Positions 1-8,518 of a DNA stretch of 64,000 nt are shown here, in pieces; position 1 is the first letter of the stretch, and each line of letters starts with the position of its first letter. This stretch comes from Bacillota bacterium (lineage in GTDB: Bacteria > Bacillota > Clostridia > Lachnospirales > Lachnospiraceae), in assembly GCA_023416695.1 (NCBI GenBank), contig JAEZGY010000058.1, positions 1-64,000 of the forward strand, written 5' to 3'. A program made the translations under genes and the position numbers. The notes under the pieces are model-generated. The model was not told the DNA's origin. It saw only the letters and a list, made by a program, of their open reading frames with translations, and searched no databases.

Positions 1-11
1 TGTATGAGGTT

Positions 12-2684
12 ATGAATTGGCCTGAAATCGAGAGTATTGTGTATTCAGAACACGATAATCCACATCATATTCTAGGAGCGCATAGCATAGAAGATGGACA
101 CGTAATTAATGCCTTCTTCCCTACTGCAGTTCATGTAGAGGTAGTGTTGAAGAAGGGCACTAGATTGAGTATGGAGCGGGTTGATGAGGAAGGCTTTTAT
201 TCCGTTATCGTGCCAGGAAAGACAAAACCTGTTTATACATATCATGTTACTTATGATAATGGAGTAACACAGGAAGTAGTAGATCCATACAATTATCCTG
301 AAGTGATTACTGAGAAGGATAGAGAGCTATTTAGCAAAGGGATTCATTATAATATTTATGAGAAGCTTGGTGCACATCCTATGAAGCTGAAGGGCACAGA
401 TGGAGTGTTATTCGCTGTATGGGCTCCTAATGCGATGCGAGTGAGTGTTGTAGGGGATTTTAACTGTTGGGATGGTAGAAGACATCCAATGAGAAGACTT
501 GGAGATTCCGGTATATTTGAGTTATTTATACCAGGAATTACTGAGAATAGTATTTATAAATACGAACTTAAAGTAAAAGGTGGAATGCCAGTATTAAAGG
601 CAGATCCATATGCTAATTATGCAGAATTACGTCCAGCCAATGCTAGTAAGGTGTACGATATTTCAAAATATCAGTGGACCGATGAGAAATGGCTAGATAA
701 GAGAAAAAAGGCGAATTTTGACAATGAACCTATGGTAGTTTATGAAGTACACTTAGGTTCTTGGAAAAAGCCAGATATAGAAGGGGATAATGCATTCTAC
801 AACTATAGGGAGCTAGCAGTCATGTTGGCAGACTATGTGAAAGAAATGGGTTATACCCACATTGAACTTATGCCAATTATGGAGCATCCGTTTGATGGAT
901 CTTGGGGATACCAGGTAACTGGTTACTATGCAGTAACCTCTCGTTTTGGTACACCAGATGACTTTATGTATTTCGTAGATTATATGCATAGCCAGGGGAT
1001 TGGTGTTATTTTGGATTGGGTACCTGCCCACTTCCCAAGAGATGCCTTTGGACTTGCGAATTTTGATGGGACATGCCTATATGAACATCCAGACCCAAGA
1101 AGAGGGGCACATCCTCATTGGGGAACCTTAATTTTTGATTATGGTAGACCAGAGGTTAGCAATTTCTTGATTTCTAATGCGCTATTCTGGGCTGAAAAGT
1201 ACCACATTGATGGTATAAGAATGGATGCAGTAGCTTCTATGCTATATTTAAATTACGGCAAGCAGGATGGAGAATGGCTACCAAACTGCTATGGAGGCTC
1301 TGAAAACTTAGAAGCAATTGAATTATTTAAACATCTTAACTCCATTATGAAGAAGCGTAATAAGGGAACGATTGTTATGGCTGAGGAGTCCACAGCATGG
1401 CCTAAAGTAACTCATCCTGCAGAGGAAGAGGGACTAGGCTTTGACTATAAGTGGAATATGGGTTGGATGAATGATTTCTTAGATTATATGAAGACTGATC
1501 CATTATTCCGTAAGGGTAAACACGGTGAATTAACCTTTAGTATGGTTTATGCTTATAGTGAACGCTTTGTATTAGTTCTTTCTCATGATGAAGTAGTACA
1601 TGGTAAGTGTTCTATGATTAATAAGATGCCTGGAGAATATGAAGATAAGTTTGCAAACCTTCGTGCAGCCTACGGATTTATGATGGGTCACCCAGGTAAG
1701 AAATTGCTCTTTATGGGACAGGAATTTGCTCAATTTAATGAATGGAATGAGAAGAAGAGTCTTGATTGGAACTTATTAGAATACGATGCACATCGTAATA
1801 TGCAACATTATGTGAAAACTACCAACGAGTTTTATAAGCAGAATGCCGCATTATATAGTACGGATACAATAGGGGAAGGCTTTACATGGCTTAGCAATCA
1901 AGATGCAGACCACAGTGTGGTAGCATTTGCACGTATGAGCGAAGATAAGAAAGAAACCTTGGTATTTGTATATAACTTCACACCTGTGTTACATGAGGAG
2001 TTTAAGATTGGTGTACCATTCCATGGTAGCTATAAAGAAGTATTAAATAGTGATGCAGCAGAGTTTGGTGGAAAAGATTATGTAAACAAGAGAGCAAAGG
2101 TTTCAAAGGCAGAACCTTGGGACGGAAGAGATGAATCCTTGACATTTACATTACCACCACTTAGTATGGTAGTATTCCGTGCGGAAAAACGTACAAAAGC
2201 AACAGAGAAGAAATCTACTGTGAAAAAGACTACAAAGGAAAAGTCTACAAAAGAAAAAGCTACAAAGGAAAAAGCTATAGCTATGGCTGTAGAAAAAACG
2301 GTAGTTGTAGAAAAGCCTGTTGAGAAAAAGGTTGTAACAGAGAAAAAAGCTACAGAGAAGAAGGTTGTAGAGAAAAAGCCTGTTGTGAAAAAGGCTGTAG
2401 AAGAGAAGAAGCCTGTAGAAGAGAAAAAGACTATAGTTGAAAAGGCTGTAGTTGAGAAAAAAGCTGTAGTTGAAAAGGTTGTAGAAGAGAAGAAGCCTGC
2501 AGTGGAGAAAAAAGCTGCAGAAAAGAAAGTTGTGGCTGAAAAACTTGTAGCAGAAAAAACTGTAGCAGCAAAATCTGTAGCAGAAAAACCTGTAGTAGAA
2601 AAACCTGCAGAAAAGAAGGTTACAGAGAAAAAAGCTATTGAAAAGAAGCCTGTAGGGAAAAAGGGTAAAAATAATAAAAAATAG
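12..2684 (+). CDS. glgB: 1,4-alpha-glucan branching enzyme with long Lys-rich C-terminal tail
   Basis: Makes alpha-1,6 branches in glycogen by cutting alpha-1,4 chains and transferring them (GH13, cytoplasm). An N-terminal CBM48-like region precedes the catalytic barrel. All four GH13 regions are visible: DWVPAH (from residue 335), GIRMDAV with nucleophile D405, EEST with acid/base E458, and LSHDEV with D526. These numbers match the E. coli enzyme. Residues 724-890 are an unusual extension made almost only of Lys, Glu, Ala, Val and Thr in EKK(A/V)-type repeats; ordinary GlgB ends near residue 725. The frame stays open to the window edge and the ATG at 12 has only a close GAGG, so the true start could lie upstream of the window. 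Enzyme identity is certain; the role of the tail is unknown. Confidence 0.95.
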   Translation: MNWPEIESIVYSEHDNPHHILGAHSIEDGHVINAFFPTAVHVEVVLKKGTRLSMERVDEEGFYSVIVPGKTKPVYTYHVTYDNGVTQEVVDPYNYPEVITEKDRELFSKGIHYNIYEKLGAHPMKLKGTDGVLFAVWAPNAMRVSVVGDFNCWDGRRHPMRRLGDSGIFELFIPGITENSIYKYELKVKGGMPVLKADPYANYAELRPANASKVYDISKYQWTDEKWLDKRKKANFDNEPMVVYEVHLGSWKKPDIEGDNAFYNYRELAVMLADYVKEMGYTHIELMPIMEHPFDGSWGYQVTGYYAVTSRFGTPDDFMYFVDYMHSQGIGVILDWVPAHFPRDAFGLANFDGTCLYEHPDPRRGAHPHWGTLIFDYGRPEVSNFLISNALFWAEKYHIDGIRMDAVASMLYLNYGKQDGEWLPNCYGGSENLEAIELFKHLNSIMKKRNKGTIVMAEESTAWPKVTHPAEEEGLGFDYKWNMGWMNDFLDYMKTDPLFRKGKHGELTFSMVYAYSERFVLVLSHDEVVHGKCSMINKMPGEYEDKFANLRAAYGFMMGHPGKKLLFMGQEFAQFNEWNEKKSLDWNLLEYDAHRNMQHYVKTTNEFYKQNAALYSTDTIGEGFTWLSNQDADHSVVAFARMSEDKKETLVFVYNFTPVLHEEFKIGVPFHGSYKEVLNSDAAEFGGKDYVNKRAKVSKAEPWDGRDESLTFTLPPLSMVVFRAEKRTKATEKKSTVKKTTKEKSTKEKATKEKAIAMAVEKTVVVEKPVEKKVVTEKKATEKKVVEKKPVVKKAVEEKKPVEEKKTIVEKAVVEKKAVVEKVVEEKKPAVEKKAAEKKVVAEKLVAEKTVAAKSVAEKPVVEKPAEKKVTEKKAIEKKPVGKKGKNNKK

Positions 2685-2708
2685 GTAAGTATAGTAAAGG
2701 TGATATAT

Positions 2709-3572
2709 ATGAATTTATTAAATGGTTTATTTTTAACAGGGGCGGGAGAAGAAGGTCTATTACAAAAAGAGTTAGAGGGCTTTTTACATTGGGCCATTGG
2801 TTTTGGAAAGTCTATCATCATTGCCCTAATTGTATTTTTTATTGGGAAAAAGCTGATACATGTGCTCATGAAGCTGGTTAATAAAGCTCTGAAGCGTTCC
2901 AATACAGATGAAGGTGTATCTGGTTTTGTGGGAACTTTAGTGAAGACAGCTGGCTACGCAGTGCTCATCGTCATTATTGCAGGAATTATTGGAATAGACA
3001 CTAGTTCCTTAGTAGCTGTAGTTGGATCTGCTGGTTTGGCTATTGGTCTTGCATTACAAGGCAGTCTTTCTAACTTAGCTGGTGGAGTGCTGATTCTTAT
3101 TAATAAGCCATTTAAGGTAGGAGATTATATTGTCGCCGGCACAAATGAGGGAGTAGTATCTAAAATAGATATTTTTTATACCCATATAGTTACTGCAGAT
3201 AATAAAGCGATTGTGTTACCAAATGGTACACTTTCCAATATGAATGTGGTCAATTCTACAAGAGAAGTGACTCGGAGATTAGATTTAATTATCCCAGTAG
3301 ATTATCATTCCGATATCGACCATGTGAGAGAGACTTTAATGGGTGTGTGCAAGAGAGATGATAGAGTACTTGTGGAAAAAGAACCTGAGATATATCTCTA
3401 TGAATTTGGAGATAGTGCCATTAACATGATAGTTCGTGTTTGGACAGGTACGGAGAATTACTGGGCATTAAAATGGAGTCTTCAGGAAGAGATTAAGAAG
3501 GCCCTTGATCAAGCAGGTATCACCATTCCATTTAATCAAATGGATGTGAATTTGATTCACGTAGATAAATAG
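2709..3572 (+). CDS. mscS: Small-conductance mechanosensitive channel, MscS family
   Basis: Tension-gated membrane channel that releases solutes on osmotic downshock. About 287 residues, the usual size for short MscS proteins. Three N-terminal membrane segments are followed by the pore-lining TM3 pattern GSAGLAIGLALQGSLSNLAG, then the beta domain (FKVGDYI) and a C-terminal alpha/beta domain. The frame is open from a GTG at 2700, but that codon lies inside the AAAGGTG ribosome binding site; the ATG at 2709 has proper spacing and is preferred. It lies 24 bases after glgB and may be read through from it. A clear terminator follows. Confidence 0.93.
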   Translation: MNLLNGLFLTGAGEEGLLQKELEGFLHWAIGFGKSIIIALIVFFIGKKLIHVLMKLVNKALKRSNTDEGVSGFVGTLVKTAGYAVLIVIIAGIIGIDTSSLVAVVGSAGLAIGLALQGSLSNLAGGVLILINKPFKVGDYIVAGTNEGVVSKIDIFYTHIVTADNKAIVLPNGTLSNMNVVNSTREVTRRLDLIIPVDYHSDIDHVRETLMGVCKRDDRVLVEKEPEIYLYEFGDSAINMIVRVWTGTENYWALKWSLQEEIKKALDQAGITIPFNQMDVNLIHVDK

Positions 3573-3596
3573 GAATTGAATGGGTAAAATAGTAGA

Positions 3597-3635
3597 CAGG
3601 AAATAGTCCTAAGAAGGATTATTTCCTGTTTTTTT
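3597..3635 (+). terminator. Rho-independent terminator after mscS
   Basis: Stem 3597-3610 pairs with 3615-3628 (14 bp, one G:T), loop AAGA, then a run of eight T. It ends the glgB-mscS unit. Confidence 0.9.
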
Positions 3636-3711
3636 GTTGGTGAACTATAGTTATGCTATAATAAATCATAGCAATGGAGAATATATCATTTTCAAGAAAG
3701 GGGTAGGAACT

Positions 3712-3813
3712 ATGTATAAGATTTTAAACTATACTATGGTTATTGATTACATAATGGAGCATGGTACCAACCAGCAATTACTACATTGGATAATCACAAA
3801 AAGAGAAAGCTAA
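3712..3813 (+). CDS. Small hypothetical protein, 33 residues
   Basis: A short open frame starts with ATG behind a purine-rich stretch (AAAGGGG, then TAGGA) and encodes about 33 residues, MYKILNYTMVIDYIMEHG at the start and ending KRES. Hydrophobic and aromatic residues alternate in the first half. No family is recognised. It sits alone between the mscS terminator and the glnN promoter. It could be a real micro-protein or a chance frame; the ribosome binding site is the only positive signal. Confidence 0.35.
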   Translation: MYKILNYTMVIDYIMEHGTNQQLLHWIITKRES

Positions 3814-3877
3814 TAGAAAGGATAGGAATTACCTTAATTTTCTTAACATTCTTATAGATTACATAAGTAAAAATCCT

Positions 3878-3906
3878 TTGACATATTTAATATTATAAAG
3901 TATAAC
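3878..3906 (+). promoter_or_regulatory. Sigma-A-type promoter of first glnN
   Basis: TTGACA at 3878-3883, a 17-base spacer and TATAAC at 3901-3906, about 60 bases before the glnN start, in very AT-rich DNA. Confidence 0.65.
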
Positions 3907-3966
3907 TAATACAATAATTAAATTAATTGAATTACTACATAGAATACGGAAAGAAGGAAGAAAGCG

Positions 3967-6081
3967 ATGCAAGGAAAAAACGTGATTGAAAGCATTTTTG
4001 GAAATAATGTTTTTAATGATGCAGTCATGCAGGAACGTCTGCCTAAAAAGACCTATCAGGCACTGAAGGCCACCATTGAGAATGGGGATGAATTAGACCG
4101 TGAAGTAGCCAATGTGGTTGCGCATGCTATGAAGGAGTGGGCACTGGAAAAGGGGGCGACTCACTATACACACTGGTTCCAGCCTATGACAGGGATTACT
4201 GCAGGAAAACATGATTCCTTTATAGCACCTTCAGGTGATGGTGGTATCACTTTAGAGTTTTCTGGTAAGGAGTTAATAAAGGGAGAACCCGACGCTTCTT
4301 CTTTCCCATCTGGTGGACTTAGAGCTACCTTTGAGGCTAGAGGCTATACAGCATGGGATTGTACCTCTCCTGCCTTTTTAAAGGAGGACGCAGAGGGAAT
4401 GATCCTTTGCATACCAACTGCATTTTGCTCCTATACTGGCGAGGCATTGGATAAGAAGACTCCACTCCTTCGATCCATGGAAGCAGTAAGTGAGCAGGCA
4501 GTAAGAATATGTAAGCTATTTGGGCATCAGGACGTTACTAGCGTTTCATGTTCTGTAGGAGCAGAGCAGGAATATTTTCTCGTAGACCAGAAGTATTATA
4601 TGCTACGTGAAGATTTAATGTATACAGGCAGAACCTTATTTGGCGCTATGCCTCCAAAGGGGCAGGAGATGGATGACCATTACTTCGGTGCAATTAAGGA
4701 AAGAGTTGCTGCCTTTATGAAAGAGCTAAATGAGGAATGTTGGAAGCTTGGTATTTTAGCAAAGACTCAACACAATGAGGTTGCCCCAGCACAACACGAG
4801 ATGGCACCAATCTTTGCCACTGCTAATATTGCTACAGATCATAATCAGATGGTAATGGAGCTAATGTGCAAGATTGCAAAACGCCATGGCTTAGAGTGTA
4901 TCCTTCATGAGAAGCCATTTGCAGGTGTTACCGGCTCTGGTAAGCACAATAACTGGTCTCTTTGTACCAATACGGGGATTAACCTATTAAATCCAGGGAA
5001 GACTCCTCACGAGAATATACAGTTTTTATTAGTTTTGGCAGCAGTCATTCAAGCAGTAGATGAAAATCCTGAGCTACTTAGACTCTCCGCTTCTAATCCA
5101 GGCAACGACCACCGGTTAGGAGCCTTAGAAGCTCCACCAGCAATCGTTTCTGTATTTCTTGGGGAACAGCTAGAGGATGTGGTAAAGCAGTTAGTTGATA
5201 TGGGAGAGGCAACCAGCAGTAAGCAGGGTGGTAAGCTTAAGACAGGGGTACATACCATACCGGAGTTTACCAAGGATGCTACAGACCGAAATCGTACATC
5301 ACCATTTGCTTTTACAGGTAATAAATTTGAATTTCGTATGTTGGCTTCTAGTATGTCCATAGCAGATGCCAATACGGTACTCAATACCATTGTAGCAGAT
5401 GTTTTTTCTAGAATGGCAGATGAGTTAGAAGCAGCAGAGGATTTTGATTTAGCAGTGCACAATCTAATTAAGAGAACATATACTGAGCATCAAAGAGTCA
5501 TCTTTAATGGCAATGGATACTCAGAAGAATGGGTGGAGGAAGCAGTGAGGAGAGGCCTACCAAATGTGAAAACTATGGTAGATGCAATTCCTGCGTTACT
5601 AAGTGAACATTCCGTTGAGATGTTTACGAGACTTGGGGTATTGAATGCCAGTGAACTTCACTCTCATGTAGAGATTCATTATGAGCATTACTGTAAAGTG
5701 GTGAATATTGAAGCAAAAACCATGGTTGATATGGCTACCAAGAAGTACATTCCTGCAGTGATTGCTTACGTCAAAACCTTAGCGGACAGTATTAATGCGG
5801 TTCGTCAAGCTGTACCAGAAGCAGTAGTAACGGTACAAACGGAGCTTCTAACAAAGGCTTCTAAGTTACTTGCCAATACCCATAAGGCATTGATGAATTT
5901 ACAGAAGTTAATACAGCAAGCAGAAGAGATAGAGAATATCGTGGAAAAGGCAGAATTCTTTAGGGATATGATTCTTCCGGCAATGAAAGAGCTTCGTGCT
6001 CCAGTGGATGCCCTTGAGGTGATTGTAGATAAGAAGGATTGGCCTGTACCAACCTATGGGGATTTATTATTCCGCGTATAA
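3967..6081 (+). CDS. glnN: Type III glutamine synthetase (first copy)
   Basis: ATP-dependent synthesis of glutamine from glutamate and ammonia, cytoplasmic. At 704 residues it has the size of the type III (GlnN) family, far longer than type I enzymes of about 450. Typical segments are the N-terminal ERLPKKTYQALK region, THWFQPMTG, a GEPDASSFPSGGLRATFEAR stretch, the EQEYFLVD active-site strand, NEVAPAQHE and GSGKHNNWS. Start ATG follows GAAGGAAG at good distance. A second gene of equal length and very similar sequence follows 189 bases downstream. No other nitrogen gene is adjacent. Confidence 0.95.
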   Translation: MQGKNVIESIFGNNVFNDAVMQERLPKKTYQALKATIENGDELDREVANVVAHAMKEWALEKGATHYTHWFQPMTGITAGKHDSFIAPSGDGGITLEFSGKELIKGEPDASSFPSGGLRATFEARGYTAWDCTSPAFLKEDAEGMILCIPTAFCSYTGEALDKKTPLLRSMEAVSEQAVRICKLFGHQDVTSVSCSVGAEQEYFLVDQKYYMLREDLMYTGRTLFGAMPPKGQEMDDHYFGAIKERVAAFMKELNEECWKLGILAKTQHNEVAPAQHEMAPIFATANIATDHNQMVMELMCKIAKRHGLECILHEKPFAGVTGSGKHNNWSLCTNTGINLLNPGKTPHENIQFLLVLAAVIQAVDENPELLRLSASNPGNDHRLGALEAPPAIVSVFLGEQLEDVVKQLVDMGEATSSKQGGKLKTGVHTIPEFTKDATDRNRTSPFAFTGNKFEFRMLASSMSIADANTVLNTIVADVFSRMADELEAAEDFDLAVHNLIKRTYTEHQRVIFNGNGYSEEWVEEAVRRGLPNVKTMVDAIPALLSEHSVEMFTRLGVLNASELHSHVEIHYEHYCKVVNIEAKTMVDMATKKYIPAVIAYVKTLADSINAVRQAVPEAVVTVQTELLTKASKLLANTHKALMNLQKLIQQAEEIENIVEKAEFFRDMILPAMKELRAPVDALEVIVDKKDWPVPTYGDLLFRV

Positions 6082-6210
6082 TTATAGGATTAATTGATAC
6101 TAAAAACAGAAACAGAAAAATTATTTTTTGATTTTTAAAAAAAATGCTTTTCTTTTCATCCAAAAAGTGGTATCTTACTTTTATAAAAAATAAGTTTACG
6201 AAAAGAACAA

Positions 6211-6246
6211 AGGCGTTCTCATTTTATGAGGACGTCTTATTTTATT
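6211..6246 (+). promoter_or_regulatory. Terminator-like hairpin in the leader of second glnN
   Basis: GGCGTTCTCAT and ATGAGGACGTC pair through a TTT loop with only G:T wobbles, followed by TTATTTTA. The hairpin lies about 25 bases before the glnN start at 6271. It may simply end glnN-1 transcription or act as an attenuator for glnN-2; ANTAR-type antitermination controls nitrogen genes in some clostridia, but no ANTAR gene is in the window. Confidence 0.5.
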
Positions 6247-6270
6247 TTAAGTGAAGGAAGGATTGATATT

Positions 6271-8385
6271 ATGTTAGAAAAGAATGTGATTGAGGGTTTA
6301 TTTGCTAAAGATGTATTTAACGATTCTGTTATGAGGGAACGTTTACCAAAGAAGATTTATGCAGCCTTAAAAGAAACTATTGATAAGGGGACTGAGTTAG
6401 ATTCAGAGGTAGCTAATGTAGTAGCTCATGCCATGAAGGAATGGGCACTGGAGAGAGGTGCTACCCATTATACTCATTGGTTCCAGCCAATGACAGGTAT
6501 TACAGCTGAAAAGCATGACGCCTTTATTGCTCCAATTGGAGAGGGCAAAGTCGTTATGGAGTTCTCTGGTAAAGAGTTAATTAAAGGTGAACCTGATGCA
6601 TCCTCCTTCCCTTCTGGTGGACTTCGAGCTACCTTTGAAGCAAGAGGTTATACCGCTTGGGATTGTACCTCACCTGCCTTTTTAAAAGAGGATGCTGGCG
6701 GTGTTACTCTTTGTATCCCAACTGCTTTTTGCTCCTATACAGGAGAGGCATTAGATAAGAAGACACCTTTACTTCGTTCCATGGAAGCGGTAAGTGAACA
6801 GGCAGTTCGCATATGTAAGCTTTTCGGTCATGAGGATGTGAATAAGGTAGAATGTTCTGTTGGACCAGAACAGGAATATTTCTTAGTGGATAGGGAGAAA
6901 TATTTAAAGAGACCTGACTTAATCTTTACTGGAAGAACCTTATTTGGTGCGATGCCTCCAAAGGGTCAGGAATTAGACGATCATTATTTCGGCAGTATTC
7001 GTGAACGAATCTCCTCCTTTATGAAGGAGTTAAATGAAGAATGTTGGAAACTTGGAATCTTAGCTAAGACACAGCATAATGAAGTAGCGCCTGCTCAGCA
7101 CGAGATGGCTCCTATTTATTCCACTGCCAATATTGCAACCGATCACAACCAGTTAGTAATGGAATTAATGAAGAAAATTGCAAGACGCCATGGCTTAGAG
7201 TGCTTATTACATGAGAAGCCATTTGCAGGTGTTAATGGTTCTGGTAAGCATAACAACTGGTCTATTGGTACCAACACAGGGAAGAACCTATTAGATCCAG
7301 GTAACACTCCTCACGAGAACATCCAGTTCCTACTTTTCTTATCTGCCATCATTCGTGCCGTAGACGAGAATGCTGCATTATTAAGATTATCTGCTAGTAA
7401 TGCGGGAAACGACCATAGATTAGGAGCTAATGAGGCACCTCCTGCCGTTGTATCCATTTACCTTGGAGAACAGCTTGAGGACGTAGTAAAACAGTTAGTA
7501 GATACAGGCGAAGCAACCTCCTCCAAACAGGGTGGAAAATTAAATACCGGTGTTCATACACTTCCTGAACTTGCTAAGGATGCCACAGATAGAAATCGTA
7601 CATCACCATTTGCCTTTACCGGTAACAAATTCGAATTCCGTATGGTAGCATCTAGTCTTTCCATCGCTGGTGCAAATACAGTATTAAATACCATTGTAGC
7701 AGATGTTTTATCTGATATGGCAGATCAGCTTGAGAATGCAGAAGACTTTGAACTTGCAGTACATGATTTGATCAAGAAGACATTAAGTGATCATCAAAGA
7801 ATCATCTTTAATGGAAATGGTTATTCTGATGCATGGGTAGAAGAAGCAGAGAGAAGAGGTCTTCCAAACGTAAAGACCTTTGTAGATGCGATACCTTCCC
7901 TAGTAACGGATAAGTCCATTAAGATGTTTGAGAAATTAGGAGTTTTATCAGAGAAAGAGCTTCATTCCCGTGCAGAAATTAACTATGAGTTATATGCAAA
8001 AGCAATTAATATTGAAGCAAAGACTATGGTTATGATGGCTTCTAAGAAATACATTCCAGCTATTATCAAATATGTAAGGACTTTGGCTGATAGCATTATC
8101 AGTGTTAAGACAGCATGTTCAGAGGCAGACGTATCAGTACAGTCTGATATGTTAAAGTTTTGCTCCGCTAAGCTAAAGGAAGCTCAGGTAGCATTAGATA
8201 AGCTGGCTGAAGTAACAGAGATTGCTGCATCAAAAGAAGAGGGAGAAGAACAGGCAACCTATTTTAAGGATGTGGTATTCCCTGCTATGGCAGTACTTCG
8301 TGCACCTATTGATGAGCTAGAAGTTGTTGTAGACAAAGAGGCTTGGCCAGTTCCAACCTATGGAGATTTATTATTTGAGGTATAA
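6271..8385 (+). CDS. glnN: Type III glutamine synthetase (second copy)
   Basis: Second GlnN-type glutamine synthetase, also exactly 704 residues from the chosen start. All family segments of the first copy are present (THWFQPMTG, EQEYFLVD, NEVAPAQHE, GSGKHNNWS). An in-frame ATG at 6226 would add 15 residues, but it lies inside the leader hairpin, whereas ATG 6271 follows GAAGGAAGG by nine bases and gives the same N-terminus (KNVIEGLF) as the paralogue. Differences cluster in the last 100 residues, suggesting an old tandem duplication. The two copies may answer to different nitrogen signals. Confidence 0.95.
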   Translation: MLEKNVIEGLFAKDVFNDSVMRERLPKKIYAALKETIDKGTELDSEVANVVAHAMKEWALERGATHYTHWFQPMTGITAEKHDAFIAPIGEGKVVMEFSGKELIKGEPDASSFPSGGLRATFEARGYTAWDCTSPAFLKEDAGGVTLCIPTAFCSYTGEALDKKTPLLRSMEAVSEQAVRICKLFGHEDVNKVECSVGPEQEYFLVDREKYLKRPDLIFTGRTLFGAMPPKGQELDDHYFGSIRERISSFMKELNEECWKLGILAKTQHNEVAPAQHEMAPIYSTANIATDHNQLVMELMKKIARRHGLECLLHEKPFAGVNGSGKHNNWSIGTNTGKNLLDPGNTPHENIQFLLFLSAIIRAVDENAALLRLSASNAGNDHRLGANEAPPAVVSIYLGEQLEDVVKQLVDTGEATSSKQGGKLNTGVHTLPELAKDATDRNRTSPFAFTGNKFEFRMVASSLSIAGANTVLNTIVADVLSDMADQLENAEDFELAVHDLIKKTLSDHQRIIFNGNGYSDAWVEEAERRGLPNVKTFVDAIPSLVTDKSIKMFEKLGVLSEKELHSRAEINYELYAKAINIEAKTMVMMASKKYIPAIIKYVRTLADSIISVKTACSEADVSVQSDMLKFCSAKLKEAQVALDKLAEVTEIAASKEEGEEQATYFKDVVFPAMAVLRAPIDELEVVVDKEAWPVPTYGDLLFEV

Positions 8386-8415
8386 TAACTAAATATTGTA
8401 GATATAACCCCCTTA

Positions 8416-8445
8416 CCGGGCTGTCGAATGGCAGCTCGGTTTTTA
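8416..8445 (+). terminator. Terminator after second glnN
   Basis: CCGGGCTGTC and GGCAGCTCGG form a stem with loop GAAT, followed by TTTTT. Confidence 0.88.
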
Positions 8446-8479
8446 GTGTAAGGAGACTGTGCCAAAGACCTCTTACAAT

Positions 8480-8506
8480 AAAAATGGCTCTCTAAAAAAG
8501 AGAGCC
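8480..8506 (-). terminator. Terminator of the ABC fusion gene (minus strand)
   Basis: GGCTCTCT (8486-8493) pairs with AGAGAGCC (8499-8506); on the minus strand the stem is followed by ATTTTTATT. It lies just past the stop of the gene ending at 8519. Confidence 0.85.
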
Positions 8507-8518
8507 AAAAAGAAATTC

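Noticed and set aside
2078..2902. 274-residue minus-strand open frame rich in Phe, Ser and Thr
   Set aside because: It is the complement of the Lys/Glu repeat tail of glgB and runs into mscS; no ribosome site and biased composition only reflects AAG/GAA codons.
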